Shown piece after piece: positions 44,059 through 52,900 of a stretch of 64,000 bases of DNA. How positions within the stretch are numbered: the stretch's first letter is position 1; every line of letters starts with the position of its first letter. Made by a program: the position numbers and the translations under genes. The DNA comes from CAYURP01 sp964447175 (GTDB lineage: Bacteria; Zixibacteria; MSB-5A5; SM23-73-2). The DNA is taken from contig CAYURP010000006.1 of assembly GCA_964447175.1 (NCBI GenBank), forward strand, positions 14,901 to 78,900, read 5' to 3'. The notes under the pieces are model-generated. The model was given only the letters and a program-made list of their open reading frames with translations. It made no database searches and was not told the origin of the DNA.

Positions 44059-44143
44059 TAGATATTATTTTGAAAAGTTTATTTTCTGCTATAATAGACT
44101 AATTATTCATCAGAATAAATTAATAAAATATCGGAGGTAACAA

Positions 44144-44698
44144 ATGAAAGACTACTTTGTAGTCTTAGGGAGGATTTTTATATTCTCAACATTACTTCCT
44201 GGTGTAATTGGTTATGTAGGCCTTGCTGTATTGTTCGGTGAATCTCAGATGCTGAACTATGGTCTAATAAAACTATTAATTCTTGCATGTGCGCTGGGAT
44301 TTGTCGCTAATGCTATAGGTCATTTCCATGACGCTTATTGTCGGAAGCCAAAAGAGAAAAGATGGCCTCATTCTTTTTTGAAATTGGTAGATAAATTGAA
44401 CCAAGTTCCTGAAAGCTTTAGAAATATTTACTACTGGGAGGTGGCTTATGTTGAAAATCTTCACGATTTTTATTTCAATTCTGCCGTGGTATTAATAATT
44501 GTGCCCCTTTTTAAGTGCTTGCATATGATAGTTAAAGGTCGTTTTTGTTGGAATTCGATAGAATGGATTCTAGTTATACCTTATGTTCTAGTCATTGTTT
44601 TTCTTTGGTTACTTTCAAATAAACTACTTAAAGGCATAGATACAATAACAAATCATTCAGAAAAAGAATCTGCTATGGATAAAAGCTCACACACTTAA
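44144..44698 (+). CDS. Hypothetical integral membrane protein
   Basis: 184 residues with four predicted membrane helices (about 6-27, 37-60, 104-124, 134-157). A soluble loop between helices 2 and 3 contains HFHDAYCRKPKEKRWPHSFLKLVDKLNQVPE. The ribosome site is CGGAGG. No family is recognised. It is convergent with the aminotransferase gene. It may be cotranscribed with the exported protein upstream. Confidence 0.7.
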   Translation: MKDYFVVLGRIFIFSTLLPGVIGYVGLAVLFGESQMLNYGLIKLLILACALGFVANAIGHFHDAYCRKPKEKRWPHSFLKLVDKLNQVPESFRNIYYWEVAYVENLHDFYFNSAVVLIIVPLFKCLHMIVKGRFCWNSIEWILVIPYVLVIVFLWLLSNKLLKGIDTITNHSEKESAMDKSSHT

Positions 44699-44721
44699 CA
44701 AAAACAGACTTACTTGAGTCC

Positions 44722-45891
44722 TCACTCGTTTTCCCTTAAAACCTCTATCAGTCGCTTGATTTCCTCTTCAGTATTGTAAAAATGGGGGGAGACCCGGATG
44801 GCATTTTCTCGGTAGGAAACTATAATCCTCTTCTTACAAAGCTTCTGATAAAGGTCTCTGCTGTTCTTACCTGAAAAAGAAAGAATGGAAGACCTGTGCA
44901 TTGGCTCTAAAGAGCTTTTTATCTGGTAGGGACTATCCTTTAAGTAGTCTAGTAGGATATCCAAAAGATGTAAGGTATGTCTCTGGATTTGGGGGATGCC
45001 GATTTCTAAAAGCATTCCTAAAGATGTGTTCATTATCATTATGCCATTATAAGGATAAGAACCTGTAGCAAAACGTCTGGCATCGGGAAAAGGCTTCAGA
45101 TCGAATTTCAAAAGGTCGGTGAAATTCAGATTCCAGTCCACGCCCATCCACCCAAAAAACACCGGATCGAGTTTCCGCTTTGCTTCCTTGGAGTAATAGA
45201 AGAATCCATGTCCCAGAACACTGCAAAGCCACTTCTGCGTGCCTGAACTCAAAAAATCGATTTTTGCTTTCTTCACATCCAGATCCAAAACTCCAATGCC
45301 CTGAATGGCATCCACCACAAAAAAGATGTCATTTTCCTGGCATATTTTACCTATGGTTTCCAGGTCGTTTTTAAAACCGTTTTGAAATTGAACAAAACTT
45401 ATGGATAACACCTTTGTGCTCTTATCAATGGACTTTTTGAACTCGTTCATATCAAAGAAGCCATCCCTGCTGCGAATGAATTTTATCTTAACTCCCTTTT
45501 TTCTTAAATTGAGCCAGGGATAGACATTGGCCGGGAACTCCACATCAGGTAAAAGCACTGTGTCTTTGGGTTTTAAATCCAATCCCTGGGCAGCTATGTT
45601 CAAGCCATAGGAGGTGTTAAATGCAAATCCGATCTCAGAGGTTCCCGCATGGATCATCCGGGCAATTTTCTTACTGTTATCATTCAGAAGACCAAATCCC
45701 AACTTATCTATATCACCTGTTTTTTTAAGTGTAGCATACTCCAGAAATTCCTCGGCTGCCCTTACCGATCTTTGAGGCAAAGGCGTCCAGGAGGCGTGAT
45801 TTAAATAGATTATCTTATCAGTAAAGGGGAATTCCTTTCGATATTTTTTAAGATTTATTTCGTATTTTCTTTTCATCTTCTTCCTTTCCAT
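44722..45891 (-). CDS. Class V aminotransferase-fold PLP enzyme
   Basis: About 385 residues. YLNHASWTPLP at the N-terminus, GFAFNTSYGLNIAAQGL, VDAIQGIGVLDLDV and SSGTQKWLCSVLGHGFFYY mark a cysteine-desulfurase/isopenicillin-epimerase-like PLP enzyme; the lysine in TQKW binds PLP. The substrate is unknown. An internal ATG at 45876 behind GGAAAGGAAG may be the true start. The gene begins right at the stop of the epimerase gene, so both are likely cotranscribed and may act in one pathway. Confidence 0.85.
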   Translation of the reverse strand: MERKKMKRKYEINLKKYRKEFPFTDKIIYLNHASWTPLPQRSVRAAEEFLEYATLKKTGDIDKLGFGLLNDNSKKIARMIHAGTSEIGFAFNTSYGLNIAAQGLDLKPKDTVLLPDVEFPANVYPWLNLRKKGVKIKFIRSRDGFFDMNEFKKSIDKSTKVLSISFVQFQNGFKNDLETIGKICQENDIFFVVDAIQGIGVLDLDVKKAKIDFLSSGTQKWLCSVLGHGFFYYSKEAKRKLDPVFFGWMGVDWNLNFTDLLKFDLKPFPDARRFATGSYPYNGIMIMNTSLGMLLEIGIPQIQRHTLHLLDILLDYLKDSPYQIKSSLEPMHRSSILSFSGKNSRDLYQKLCKKRIIVSYRENAIRVSPHFYNTEEEIKRLIEVLRENE

Positions 45892-46884
45892 TTATAGCCA
45901 GCTGTTCTGTTTATACCAGTCGACAGTCTCAATTGCCCCCTGTTCCAGACTATATTTCGGGGTGAATCCCAGGTCTCTTTTTGCCTTGGAAACATCGCAA
46001 ATCCAGTATTTTCCGGAGATCTCCCTTGCCTTCTGGGGATTGAAAGAAGCAGCCTCTCCTTTGATGCGGGAGAATAACTGGGACAGAAATGCAGAAAAAA
46101 TTAACAAAAACACAGGTATTCTGATGATTATTGCCTTAACCTTCAAAGCATTTTGAATCAAATCCTCTGCATCAGAAAAAGAGGACGGTTTTTCATTGGC
46201 AATAAAATAGATTTGTCCCACAGCTTTTCCGCATTCACCAGCCAGACATGTACCTTCAACCAGGTCTTTGACATAAACCAAACTCAAATAGTTCTCCCTG
46301 AAACCAAAAAGAGGTTTTATGTGTTTTTTTATCAACTTAAAAAAAATAAAAATCTCCGTATCCCGGGGACCATATACCCCTGGTGGGCGAATAATGGTTA
46401 CAGGCAGTTTATCTTTATAAGCCAAAACAGCATTCTCACCCATAAGCTTACTTTTCCCGTAATCGGTTATAGGGTTGCAGGGTGAATTTTCATTCAAAGT
46501 CGTCATATCCTTACCTGGTCCCATCACTGCCTGGGAGCTGACATAGATAAATCTTTTTATCCCGGGATTTGACTCACAGACCGCCTCAACTAAGTTTTTG
46601 GTTCCCAGATAATTAGCTTCATAATAATCCTGTCTGTCTTTGGCTTTGGTCAAACCTCCCAGATGAAAAACAAAATCCTGACCCTTCACAGCTTTTTTTA
46701 ACGATTCCTTATCTTTCAGTTCACCGTATACAAAACTAACCTTGAGCCCCTGAATCCATCTCAGATTGCTGGTCTTTCTGATAAGACAGGTTACCTCATA
46801 TCCTCTTGACAATAAAGCCTCTACCAGATGGCTTCCCACAAAACCATTGGCACCTGTAACTAAAGCTGTTGAAGATTTTCCCAT
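45892..46884 (-). CDS. NAD-dependent epimerase/dehydratase (possible ketosphinganine reductase)
   Basis: 330 residues, extended SDR. The Rossmann motif TGANGFVGSHL (about 9-19), the active-site YGKSK with upstream serines, and RPPGVYGPRD are present. A hydrophobic stretch near 255-275 (AIIIRIPVFLLIFSAFLS) suggests membrane association, as in sterol/ceramide-type SDRs. It is divergent from a serine-palmitoyltransferase-like gene 187 bases away. In Caulobacter a protein of this family (CerR) reduces 3-ketosphinganine, so a sphingolipid role is plausible; other sugar or sterol substrates remain possible. Confidence 0.85.
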   Translation of the reverse strand: MGKSSTALVTGANGFVGSHLVEALLSRGYEVTCLIRKTSNLRWIQGLKVSFVYGELKDKESLKKAVKGQDFVFHLGGLTKAKDRQDYYEANYLGTKNLVEAVCESNPGIKRFIYVSSQAVMGPGKDMTTLNENSPCNPITDYGKSKLMGENAVLAYKDKLPVTIIRPPGVYGPRDTEIFIFFKLIKKHIKPLFGFRENYLSLVYVKDLVEGTCLAGECGKAVGQIYFIANEKPSSFSDAEDLIQNALKVKAIIIRIPVFLLIFSAFLSQLFSRIKGEAASFNPQKAREISGKYWICDVSKAKRDLGFTPKYSLEQGAIETVDWYKQNSWL

Positions 46885-46912
46885 TTTCTATATAATCAGC
46901 TCCAGTTTTATC

Positions 46913-46941
46913 TTGACAAAATGTAAAATATTATATACCAT
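46913..46941 (+). promoter_or_regulatory. Possible promoter of the SPT-like gene
   Basis: TTGACA (46913-46918) with TATACC after 15 bp or TACCAT after 17 bp, about 130 bases before the ATG at 47072. Confidence 0.4.
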
Positions 46942-47071
46942 CCAATTTTATAAGAGTTCTTTGTCCAAAGGATTCACAGAAAATGTCACCAAAAAATATC
47001 ATATGGAGAACGATTTAGCAATAGTTAAGTTAAACAACTTTCAAGGCGCAACTTTCTGTAATTAAAACAAA

Positions 47072-48253
47072 ATGGACCTATTTCAAAAATGTAAAGAATT
47101 TGAAGTTGCCAGGGAGGTAATGGCTAAGGGTTTTTATCCTTATTTTAACCCTATCTCCTCAGGAGCTGATACTGAGGTCATAATCAATGGCAGAAAAATA
47201 ATAATGATAGGTTCGAACAACTACCTGGGTTTAACCAATCACCCCAGAGTCAAACTGGCTGCTATTGAGGCTATTGACAAATATGGGTCGAGCTGCACCG
47301 GCTCCAGATTCTTGAATGGAACTTTAGATATTCACGAGGAGTTAGAAAGAAGGCTGGCAAAATTTATGAAAAAGGAAGCAGCATTGGTGTTCTCCACCGG
47401 CTTTCAGACCAACCTGGGTACCATATCATCTCTGGTGAACAAAGGGGACTTTATGATAACCGACCGTGCAGACCATGCCAGCATTGTGGATGGATGCAGG
47501 TTATCCTTTGGAAGGGTGCTGAAATACAAACATAACGATATGGCAGAGCTGGAAAGGGTATTAGCAAATTGTGATAAGGATGGCGGGAAGATGATTATAG
47601 TGGATGGGGTCTTCTCGATGGAGGGAGACATCGCCAATCTGCCAGAGATGACAAAGTTAGCTAAAAAGTATGATGCCCGTTTGATGGTGGACGATGCCCA
47701 CTCCATCGGAGTCTTAGGGGAAAACGGAAGAGGAACTGCTGAGCATTTCGGATTGAATGATGAGGTAGACCTAATAATGGGCACCTTCTCCAAATCTTTT
47801 GCCTCCATAGGTGGTTTTATTGCAGGCAAAGAGGATGTGATCCATTACATCAAGCATTTTGCGAGGGCTTTAATCTTTTCCGCTTCAATGCCCCCATCTG
47901 CTGTTGCCACCTGTTTGGCAGCCCTGAACATAATCGAGACCGAGCCTGAAAGAAGAGAAAGGTTGTGGAAAATTACCCACAGAATGCAAAAAGAATACAA
48001 GAGCATGGGATTTGATATTGGTCCCACACAGACTCCTATAATTCCAATATATATCGGGGATAATATGAAGTGTTTCCAGTTCTGGAAGATGTTATTCGAT
48101 GAAGGGATATTCACCAATCCCATAGTTGCACCCGCAGTCCCGCCCGGCTCCCAGCTACTGCGCACCAGCTACACCGCCACCCATACCGTCCAGCAGATGG
48201 ACCGAGTCTTAGAGGTTTTCGAGAAAGTTGGAAAGAAAATGGGGGTAATTTAA
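47072..48253 (+). CDS. Alpha-oxoamine synthase, serine palmitoyltransferase-like
   Basis: 393 residues of the KBL/BioF/HemA/SPT family. Signatures: SNNYLGLTNHPRV, GSSCTGSRFLNGTLDIHEELE, VDDAHSIGVLGENGRG, MGTFSKSFASIGGFIAG (Lys241 binds PLP) and RTSYTATHT near the end. Length, lack of bio or threonine-catabolism neighbours, and the ALIFSASMPP stretch favour a serine palmitoyltransferase over BioF or Kbl. SPT joins serine and palmitoyl-CoA/ACP to 3-ketosphinganine. A reductase-like SDR gene is divergent next to it. Kbl or BioF cannot be excluded. Confidence 0.8.
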   Translation: MDLFQKCKEFEVAREVMAKGFYPYFNPISSGADTEVIINGRKIIMIGSNNYLGLTNHPRVKLAAIEAIDKYGSSCTGSRFLNGTLDIHEELERRLAKFMKKEAALVFSTGFQTNLGTISSLVNKGDFMITDRADHASIVDGCRLSFGRVLKYKHNDMAELERVLANCDKDGGKMIIVDGVFSMEGDIANLPEMTKLAKKYDARLMVDDAHSIGVLGENGRGTAEHFGLNDEVDLIMGTFSKSFASIGGFIAGKEDVIHYIKHFARALIFSASMPPSAVATCLAALNIIETEPERRERLWKITHRMQKEYKSMGFDIGPTQTPIIPIYIGDNMKCFQFWKMLFDEGIFTNPIVAPAVPPGSQLLRTSYTATHTVQQMDRVLEVFEKVGKKMGVI

Positions 48254-48425
48254 TTCTTTAGAAGTTGAGTTTCCCTATCCATTCAAGTATGAAATCTAAT
48301 CGGGGGATCGTTACCCAAAAGGATCAATTCAACATTTTTTCAGTAATAATTAATACATAAATCTTGAATTTAGAAAATTGAAACATCATAGTATTATGAG
48401 TGTATATAAGGATAAACTAAGCAGA
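48244..48425 (+). repeat. Direct repeat, copy 1 (3' end of SPT-like gene and flank)
   Basis: Begins in the last codons of the SPT-like gene. It matches 48547-48725 over about 175 bases with scattered differences, ending GTGTATATAAGGATAAACTAA. The ribosome site of copy 2 (AAGGAG) is AAGCAG here. Confidence 0.8.
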
Positions 48426-48444
48426 GAGAGTGTATGTTTATGTT

Positions 48445-48535
48445 CTGTCGGGCCTTGCCCATTTGGGTGTGACCTGACAGCCTTGTTCCATATGTACCAG
48501 GTCACACTCATGATAAACCATGAGCAAGACCTAAC
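48445..48535. repeat. Imperfect inverted repeat between the direct repeats
   Basis: GGGTGTGACCTG pairs with CAGGTCACACTC, and outer arms with GGCCTTGCCC/GAGCAAGACC. It sits exactly between the two direct repeats and may be a small inserted element. The 48254-48734 gap has no gene. Confidence 0.6.
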
Positions 48536-48546
48536 ACAACAGGAAA

Positions 48547-48725
48547 GGTAATTTAATTCTTTAGAAGTTGAGTTTCCCTATCCATCCAAGTAAAACTCTA
48601 ATCAGGTAATCTTTTACTAATAAGATCAATTTAAGTCTTATTCGAAAATAATAAATACATAGATATTAGACCGAAAAATTGAAACATCTAAAGGAGGGGT
48701 AGTGTATATAAAGATAAACTAAGGA
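48547..48725 (+). repeat. Direct repeat, copy 2 (leader of the zincin-like gene)
   Basis: The second copy of the 48244 unit. It supplies the leader and the AAGGAG ribosome site of the gene starting at 48735. Confidence 0.8.
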
Positions 48726-48734
48726 GACAACATT

Positions 48735-50291
48735 TTGAAAAAAACGTTAACATTTTTATTCGTTTTTGTTTTGTTTACTTCATTTTTATTCACATCGCCC
48801 TTTGCAGTGAATTTGAAAAGCGAGGAGCTAACTGATTCGGATTACACCGTACTAAAAGTCTGTGAAGGGGTTATCCAGTTGTTCCAGCAGTTTCCGGACT
48901 CTGTTTGGCCCGGATATAATCTTGCCCAAAGACCTTTTATGGTCTACGTGCCTGAGAAATGGGCCTTGCTTTTTAATTACTCCAAAGAGACAGACGGTTT
49001 TACGGCATATCCGGAGAACTGGCCTGATTTAGGTACCCCTGTCTTATTTCACAAGGGACAATACAAACATCTTGCGGGGCAGCTTGCCTTTGAAATTCCA
49101 ATCGACACCGTGATGGTGGCTGCTATTAATTTCACAGATGAGGATGAAGTTAAGTTTTTTGGTTATGTGGTTCACGAGAACTTCCACCAATATCAATTCC
49201 GGGCATTCGGCGAGATTCCCTGGGAAAGAGAGCAGAAATACCCGATTCAAGATACTGAAAACACTGCCCTTGCCTGCCTGGAAATGCATATTCTGATGGA
49301 TGCGATTAAGGCAGCTTATGCTGATAATAGAAACCAGGCAGAGGAATGTGTTAAGCAGTTTGTGGCGGTGCGGGATATTCGATGGAAACAGAGCGATCCC
49401 TTTGTAGCAAAATATGAACAGGGACAGGAGATAAATGAAGGAACTGCTAGATATATTGAAACAAAAAGCATCTCACTTATGACAAAGCTGAAATACAATT
49501 CCTCATTAAGTGGGTTGACAACACCACTAACTGAAGACTTTTCCTCGATATCGATGCCGGAATATCTTTTGAAGGATTTCGAAGATAGAATGACTGAAAA
49601 TTCTATTTCCCCTGAGGCAATGCCCAGGTACAGAATATATCCTGTGGGAAGTACGCAGGGATTTTTATTAGATTACTTCAATATCAATTGGAAAAACAGA
49701 GCTCAAGAGGCAGGGACAGAGTTCACCTTTGCCCAACTTTTTAAAGATCACTTAGGAATAGATGAAAGCCAATTTGAAGATCTTTTGAAAAAGGCAAAAA
49801 CGAACTATGGCTATGAAGAAATCCTAACTTCAACTAATAAACTTATCCAGGAATACTCAGAGGGATTCAAGGGAGAACTGGATTCCTTTGAAGCTCAACC
49901 CGGGAATAGAATAGAAATAATATTAAAATCCAGCGGCGTGCTTCGTTCCCGCTCCTCCAGAGCAAAAAAATGGCTGGTGGACAAAGGCACCAAAGAACTC
50001 TGCAGTCATTTCAATATTTATACACTAAAAGACGACGATCTCCTTTTTCAAGTGCATGATAGCGGCTTATTGGAGGAGAACGACTGGGACAAAACCATAA
50101 GAAAAGTCATATTCTTCGCACCGGAAATATCCTCAATCTCACTGGATGGAAATTCCCTTAAACTCACCGAAAGTGAGCTCTATCAGTTTCAAAATATAGA
50201 AGTCCAAGGCACTAATTTTCAATTAAACTATTCCCAGAGGGGAACTATCACTATTAATGATAATAGGGTAGAGATTAATCTAATTCCCTGA
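48735..50291 (+). CDS. Secreted zincin-like protein (HENFH motif)
   Basis: 518 residues with a signal peptide (1 to about 24, MKKTLTFLFVFVLFTSFLF). GYVVHENFHQYQFRAFGE (about residues 147-164) is an HExxH zinc-peptidase motif, and EINEGTARYIE about 85 residues later offers a third glutamate ligand. The C-terminal 120 residues are beta-rich. I do not recognise a named family, so a secreted metallopeptidase is inferred. The start is TTG at 48735, 8 bases after AAGGAG. It has no clear operon partner. Confidence 0.75.
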   Translation: MKKTLTFLFVFVLFTSFLFTSPFAVNLKSEELTDSDYTVLKVCEGVIQLFQQFPDSVWPGYNLAQRPFMVYVPEKWALLFNYSKETDGFTAYPENWPDLGTPVLFHKGQYKHLAGQLAFEIPIDTVMVAAINFTDEDEVKFFGYVVHENFHQYQFRAFGEIPWEREQKYPIQDTENTALACLEMHILMDAIKAAYADNRNQAEECVKQFVAVRDIRWKQSDPFVAKYEQGQEINEGTARYIETKSISLMTKLKYNSSLSGLTTPLTEDFSSISMPEYLLKDFEDRMTENSISPEAMPRYRIYPVGSTQGFLLDYFNINWKNRAQEAGTEFTFAQLFKDHLGIDESQFEDLLKKAKTNYGYEEILTSTNKLIQEYSEGFKGELDSFEAQPGNRIEIILKSSGVLRSRSSRAKKWLVDKGTKELCSHFNIYTLKDDDLLFQVHDSGLLEENDWDKTIRKVIFFAPEISSISLDGNSLKLTESELYQFQNIEVQGTNFQLNYSQRGTITINDNRVEINLIP

Positions 50292-50382
50292 TCTCAAACA
50301 AAAAGGGGATGACAACGAGCTTGACCTTTACATACTCAATATATATAATACACATCTAACTTTTGTTTCAGGAGTCTGTAAT

Positions 50383-51108
50383 TTGGGATACGAAAAAGCT
50401 GCTCATCTGTACGATCTTTTCGATACCAAAGAAAACATAGAGTTCTTTTATCATTATGCTTCCCAGGCAGGTGAGATTCTGGATATAGGTGCAGGCACAG
50501 GCCGAATTGCTATTCCCTTAGCAGAGAGGGGAGTTAAGGTTATCTGCGTTGAACCCTCTCCTGCAATGAGAAGGGAATTCCAGAAGAAACTCTCAGAAAA
50601 ACATAAGATTTCAAAAAATATTGAACTCGTTGCAGGCGATGCAATGTCTTCTAACCTCAGTCGCACCTTCACCGCAGCTTTTCTATCAGGGACTTTCGAT
50701 CATTTCCTTAATGATGAAGAAAGATTGTCATCATTGAAAAATATAGCTACACATTTGAAAATAAATGGTAAGTTAATTTTCGATGTCTTTCTCGGCTTGA
50801 TGAAGGACAACCCCTTATCTCCAGCGGGAAAAGTGATAATAGGCGATACAGAGTATCTTCGTTTTGTAGGAGACAGAATTTTACCAGACGAAAAGATGGA
50901 AGTTCTGCTTGTCTTCGAAACCTATAAATCGGGAAAACTTGTAGACCGGATCGAGGAAAAATCAATGGCAGGAATTATTACTAGACAAAAACTGCAAAAT
51001 CTTTTGAAAAAGACAGGCTTTGAGGTGAAAAATGAGTTTGGTAATTACGATTTCAGTAAATTCAAAGCTGGTGATACATTACTAATAATTGAGGCTGTTA
51101 AGAAGTAG
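50383..51108 (+). CDS. Class I SAM-dependent methyltransferase
   Basis: 241 residues. Motif I EILDIGAGTGRIAIPLA, VICVEPSPAMRREF (acidic loop) and FLSGTFDHFLNDEERLSSLKNIATHL (motif IV region) define a small-molecule methyltransferase. The C-terminus RQKLQNLLKKTGFEVKNEFGNYD is usual for the family. The start is TTG at 50383 behind TCAGGAG. The substrate is unknown. It is followed by a flavodoxin gene and another methyltransferase on the same strand. Confidence 0.85.
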   Translation: MGYEKAAHLYDLFDTKENIEFFYHYASQAGEILDIGAGTGRIAIPLAERGVKVICVEPSPAMRREFQKKLSEKHKISKNIELVAGDAMSSNLSRTFTAAFLSGTFDHFLNDEERLSSLKNIATHLKINGKLIFDVFLGLMKDNPLSPAGKVIIGDTEYLRFVGDRILPDEKMEVLLVFETYKSGKLVDRIEEKSMAGIITRQKLQNLLKKTGFEVKNEFGNYDFSKFKAGDTLLIIEAVKK

Positions 51109-51139
51109 AAAACAGATATAACATACCAAGGAGAAAAAG

Positions 51140-51622
51140 ATGCAGGTTTTGGTGATGTACTATTCGAGGTCCGGGAATACAGAGAAACTGGCTCAAGAAA
51201 TAGCTAAGGGAGTGCAGAAAATTGATGATGTGAAATGTATATTGAAGTCAACATCCGAAATCACAGAAGATGATTTTTTGAATTCCGACGGAATCATAGC
51301 CGGCTCTCCGGTCTATTTCGGGATTATGGCAGCAGAATTAAAAGAGGTGTTCGACAGATATGTTGGCATTCGAGGGGAAATGGAGGACAAAATAGGCGCT
51401 GCCTTTGCAACTTCCGCTGATCCATCAGGTGGAAAGGAGACTACTATCTTATCTATTATTCAGGCTATGCTGATATACGGAATGATCGTGGTGGGAGACC
51501 CCCTGGATGCCACTGGACATTATGGTGTCTCCTGCGTGGGTGCTCCTGATAGAGAAACCGCATCCAATGCGGTTAAATTAGGGAAAAGGGTAGCCTCACT
51601 GGTCAAGAAACTAAAAAGCTAA
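51140..51622 (+). CDS. Flavodoxin-fold protein (NAD(P)H:quinone oxidoreductase-like)
   Basis: 160 residues. The FMN phosphate loop YSRSGNTEKLAQEIAKG (8-24) and GSPVYFGIMAAELKEVFDRY (60s-70s) followed by GAAFATSADPSGGKETTI are those of the flavodoxin/WrbA-like family. It likely carries or delivers electrons via FMN. AAGGAG precedes the ATG. It lies between two methyltransferase genes, 31 and 16 bases away. Confidence 0.9.
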   Translation: MQVLVMYYSRSGNTEKLAQEIAKGVQKIDDVKCILKSTSEITEDDFLNSDGIIAGSPVYFGIMAAELKEVFDRYVGIRGEMEDKIGAAFATSADPSGGKETTILSIIQAMLIYGMIVVGDPLDATGHYGVSCVGAPDRETASNAVKLGKRVASLVKKLKS

Positions 51623-51638
51623 ACTTCGAGGATATGAT

Positions 51639-52406
51639 ATGTCAGAATTATACGATCATCCAAAATATTATGAAATAGCCTTCTCTTTTCGGGATATCCC
51701 GGCTGAAGTTGACCTGTTCGAAGAGTGATTCCGGCGTTTTTCACAAATTCCGGTTAAATCTGTTCTGGAACTGGGATGCGGGAACAGTCCTCATATGGAG
51801 GAGCTTATTAAAAGGGGTTACCAGTATAACGGACTCGACCTAAGCCAGGCCATGATAAAGTTCAGCAGCGAAAAGGCATCCAGAATCAATGCCAAGGTAA
51901 ACCTGATTCACGGGGATATGCTCGATTTCTCTCTGGAGGGAAAGGTCGATTTCGTTTATATACTTTTAGGTTCACTCTGTGCCAAAAATACGTCAGAATT
52001 AATTACTCACTTTGACTCTGTAGCACGGGCATTAAAAAAAGGAGGCTTATACCTTTTGGATTGGTGTATTCAGTATGATTCTCCCTGGCAAATAGAAGGT
52101 GGAAGCAGCTGGGCTATGGAGCAGGAAGGCATCAAAGTCAAGACTACTGTTTCCTGGAACGCAATAAACAAAGCCGAGCAGACCTTTGAGGAGAAAATTA
52201 TATTTGAAGTCGATGATCACGGGGAAAAACTAAATATTAGTGGAAGGGATATCAAAAGAGCCATTTACCCTCAGGAATTTTTGTGCTTCATATCAAATCA
52301 TAAGCATTTTGAGTTTGTGGGCTGGTGGAACAACTGGAATCTTCAAGAATCCTTAGAACAAGTAGAAAAGATCGATCGGCCCATCGCACTTATCCGCAGG
52401 ATTTGA
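51639..52406 (+). pseudogene. SAM-dependent methyltransferase interrupted by in-frame TGA
   Basis: From ATG 51639 (CGAGGATATGAT upstream) the frame reads 29 codons of a familiar N-terminus (SELYDHPKYYEIAFSFRDIPAEVDLFEE). It then meets TGA at 51726-51728 and continues without shift through motif I VLELGCGNSPHMEEL, NGLDLSQAMI and DFVYILLGSLCAKN to the normal end (255 codons plus stop). Relatives, as I recall them, have cysteine at the stop position. The gene may be a recent pseudogene, an assembly error, or less likely use UGA as selenocysteine. A shorter product could start at ATG 51795, but it would lack motif I and so SAM binding. Confidence 0.8.
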
Positions 52407-52661
52407 GCCACTTGTTTTTTTCACACATAGAATAGAATGATCTTGCTTCTACAAATTAAATGAAATAACAACAAAATCGGATTCGGACAAATTTTTTAGT
52501 AATCCACAATTTTTGTATGTTCCTTGTGCCTCACAACCTCAGGGTGAACAAGGCATTATAGCATTTCCACTTACGAAAGGAAGACGAATGGATATGCTAT
52601 TATCTATGTAATTTACCTGATTATCTTGATAAAATAGGAGATGCTTTATGTGAATTTTTGC

Positions 52662-52690
52662 TTGACAATTAAGTATTTCGGTTATATATT
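52662..52690 (+). promoter_or_regulatory. Promoter of the SBBP/dockerin gene
   Basis: TTGACA (52662-52667), 17 bp spacer, TATATT (52685-52690), with a leader of about 200 bases before the ATG. Upstream, 52407-52660 shows nothing I recognise. Confidence 0.65.
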
Positions 52691-52771
52691 ATAATAAAGT
52701 AAGTAATTCATTAAGTCTTTCTAAGATAGTTATTATAGCTTTCTTTTTAAGGCTTTTTTCTGATTGAGCTT

Positions 52772-52798
52772 AGCCACTTTCCTTCTTTAGTGGCTTTT
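52772..52798 (+). terminator. Terminator-like hairpin in the leader
   Basis: AGCCACT (52772-52778) pairs with AGTGGCT (52789-52795), then TTT. It lies between the promoter and the gene start and could attenuate transcription. Confidence 0.4.
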
Positions 52799-52900
52799 GG
52801 TATCAGCGGAGGGAGGATTAATACATTTGAAAAGAGCAAAACTCGTTAATTGGATTAATTTAAACATGATCCATGAAATTTTAAAATATAAGGAGACGCC

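Noticed and set aside
51729..51790. Bacterial SECIS after the in-frame TGA
   Set aside because: Only a 4-bp CCGG pairing and a late CTGTTC/GAACAG stem are seen, neither with the expected position or loop.
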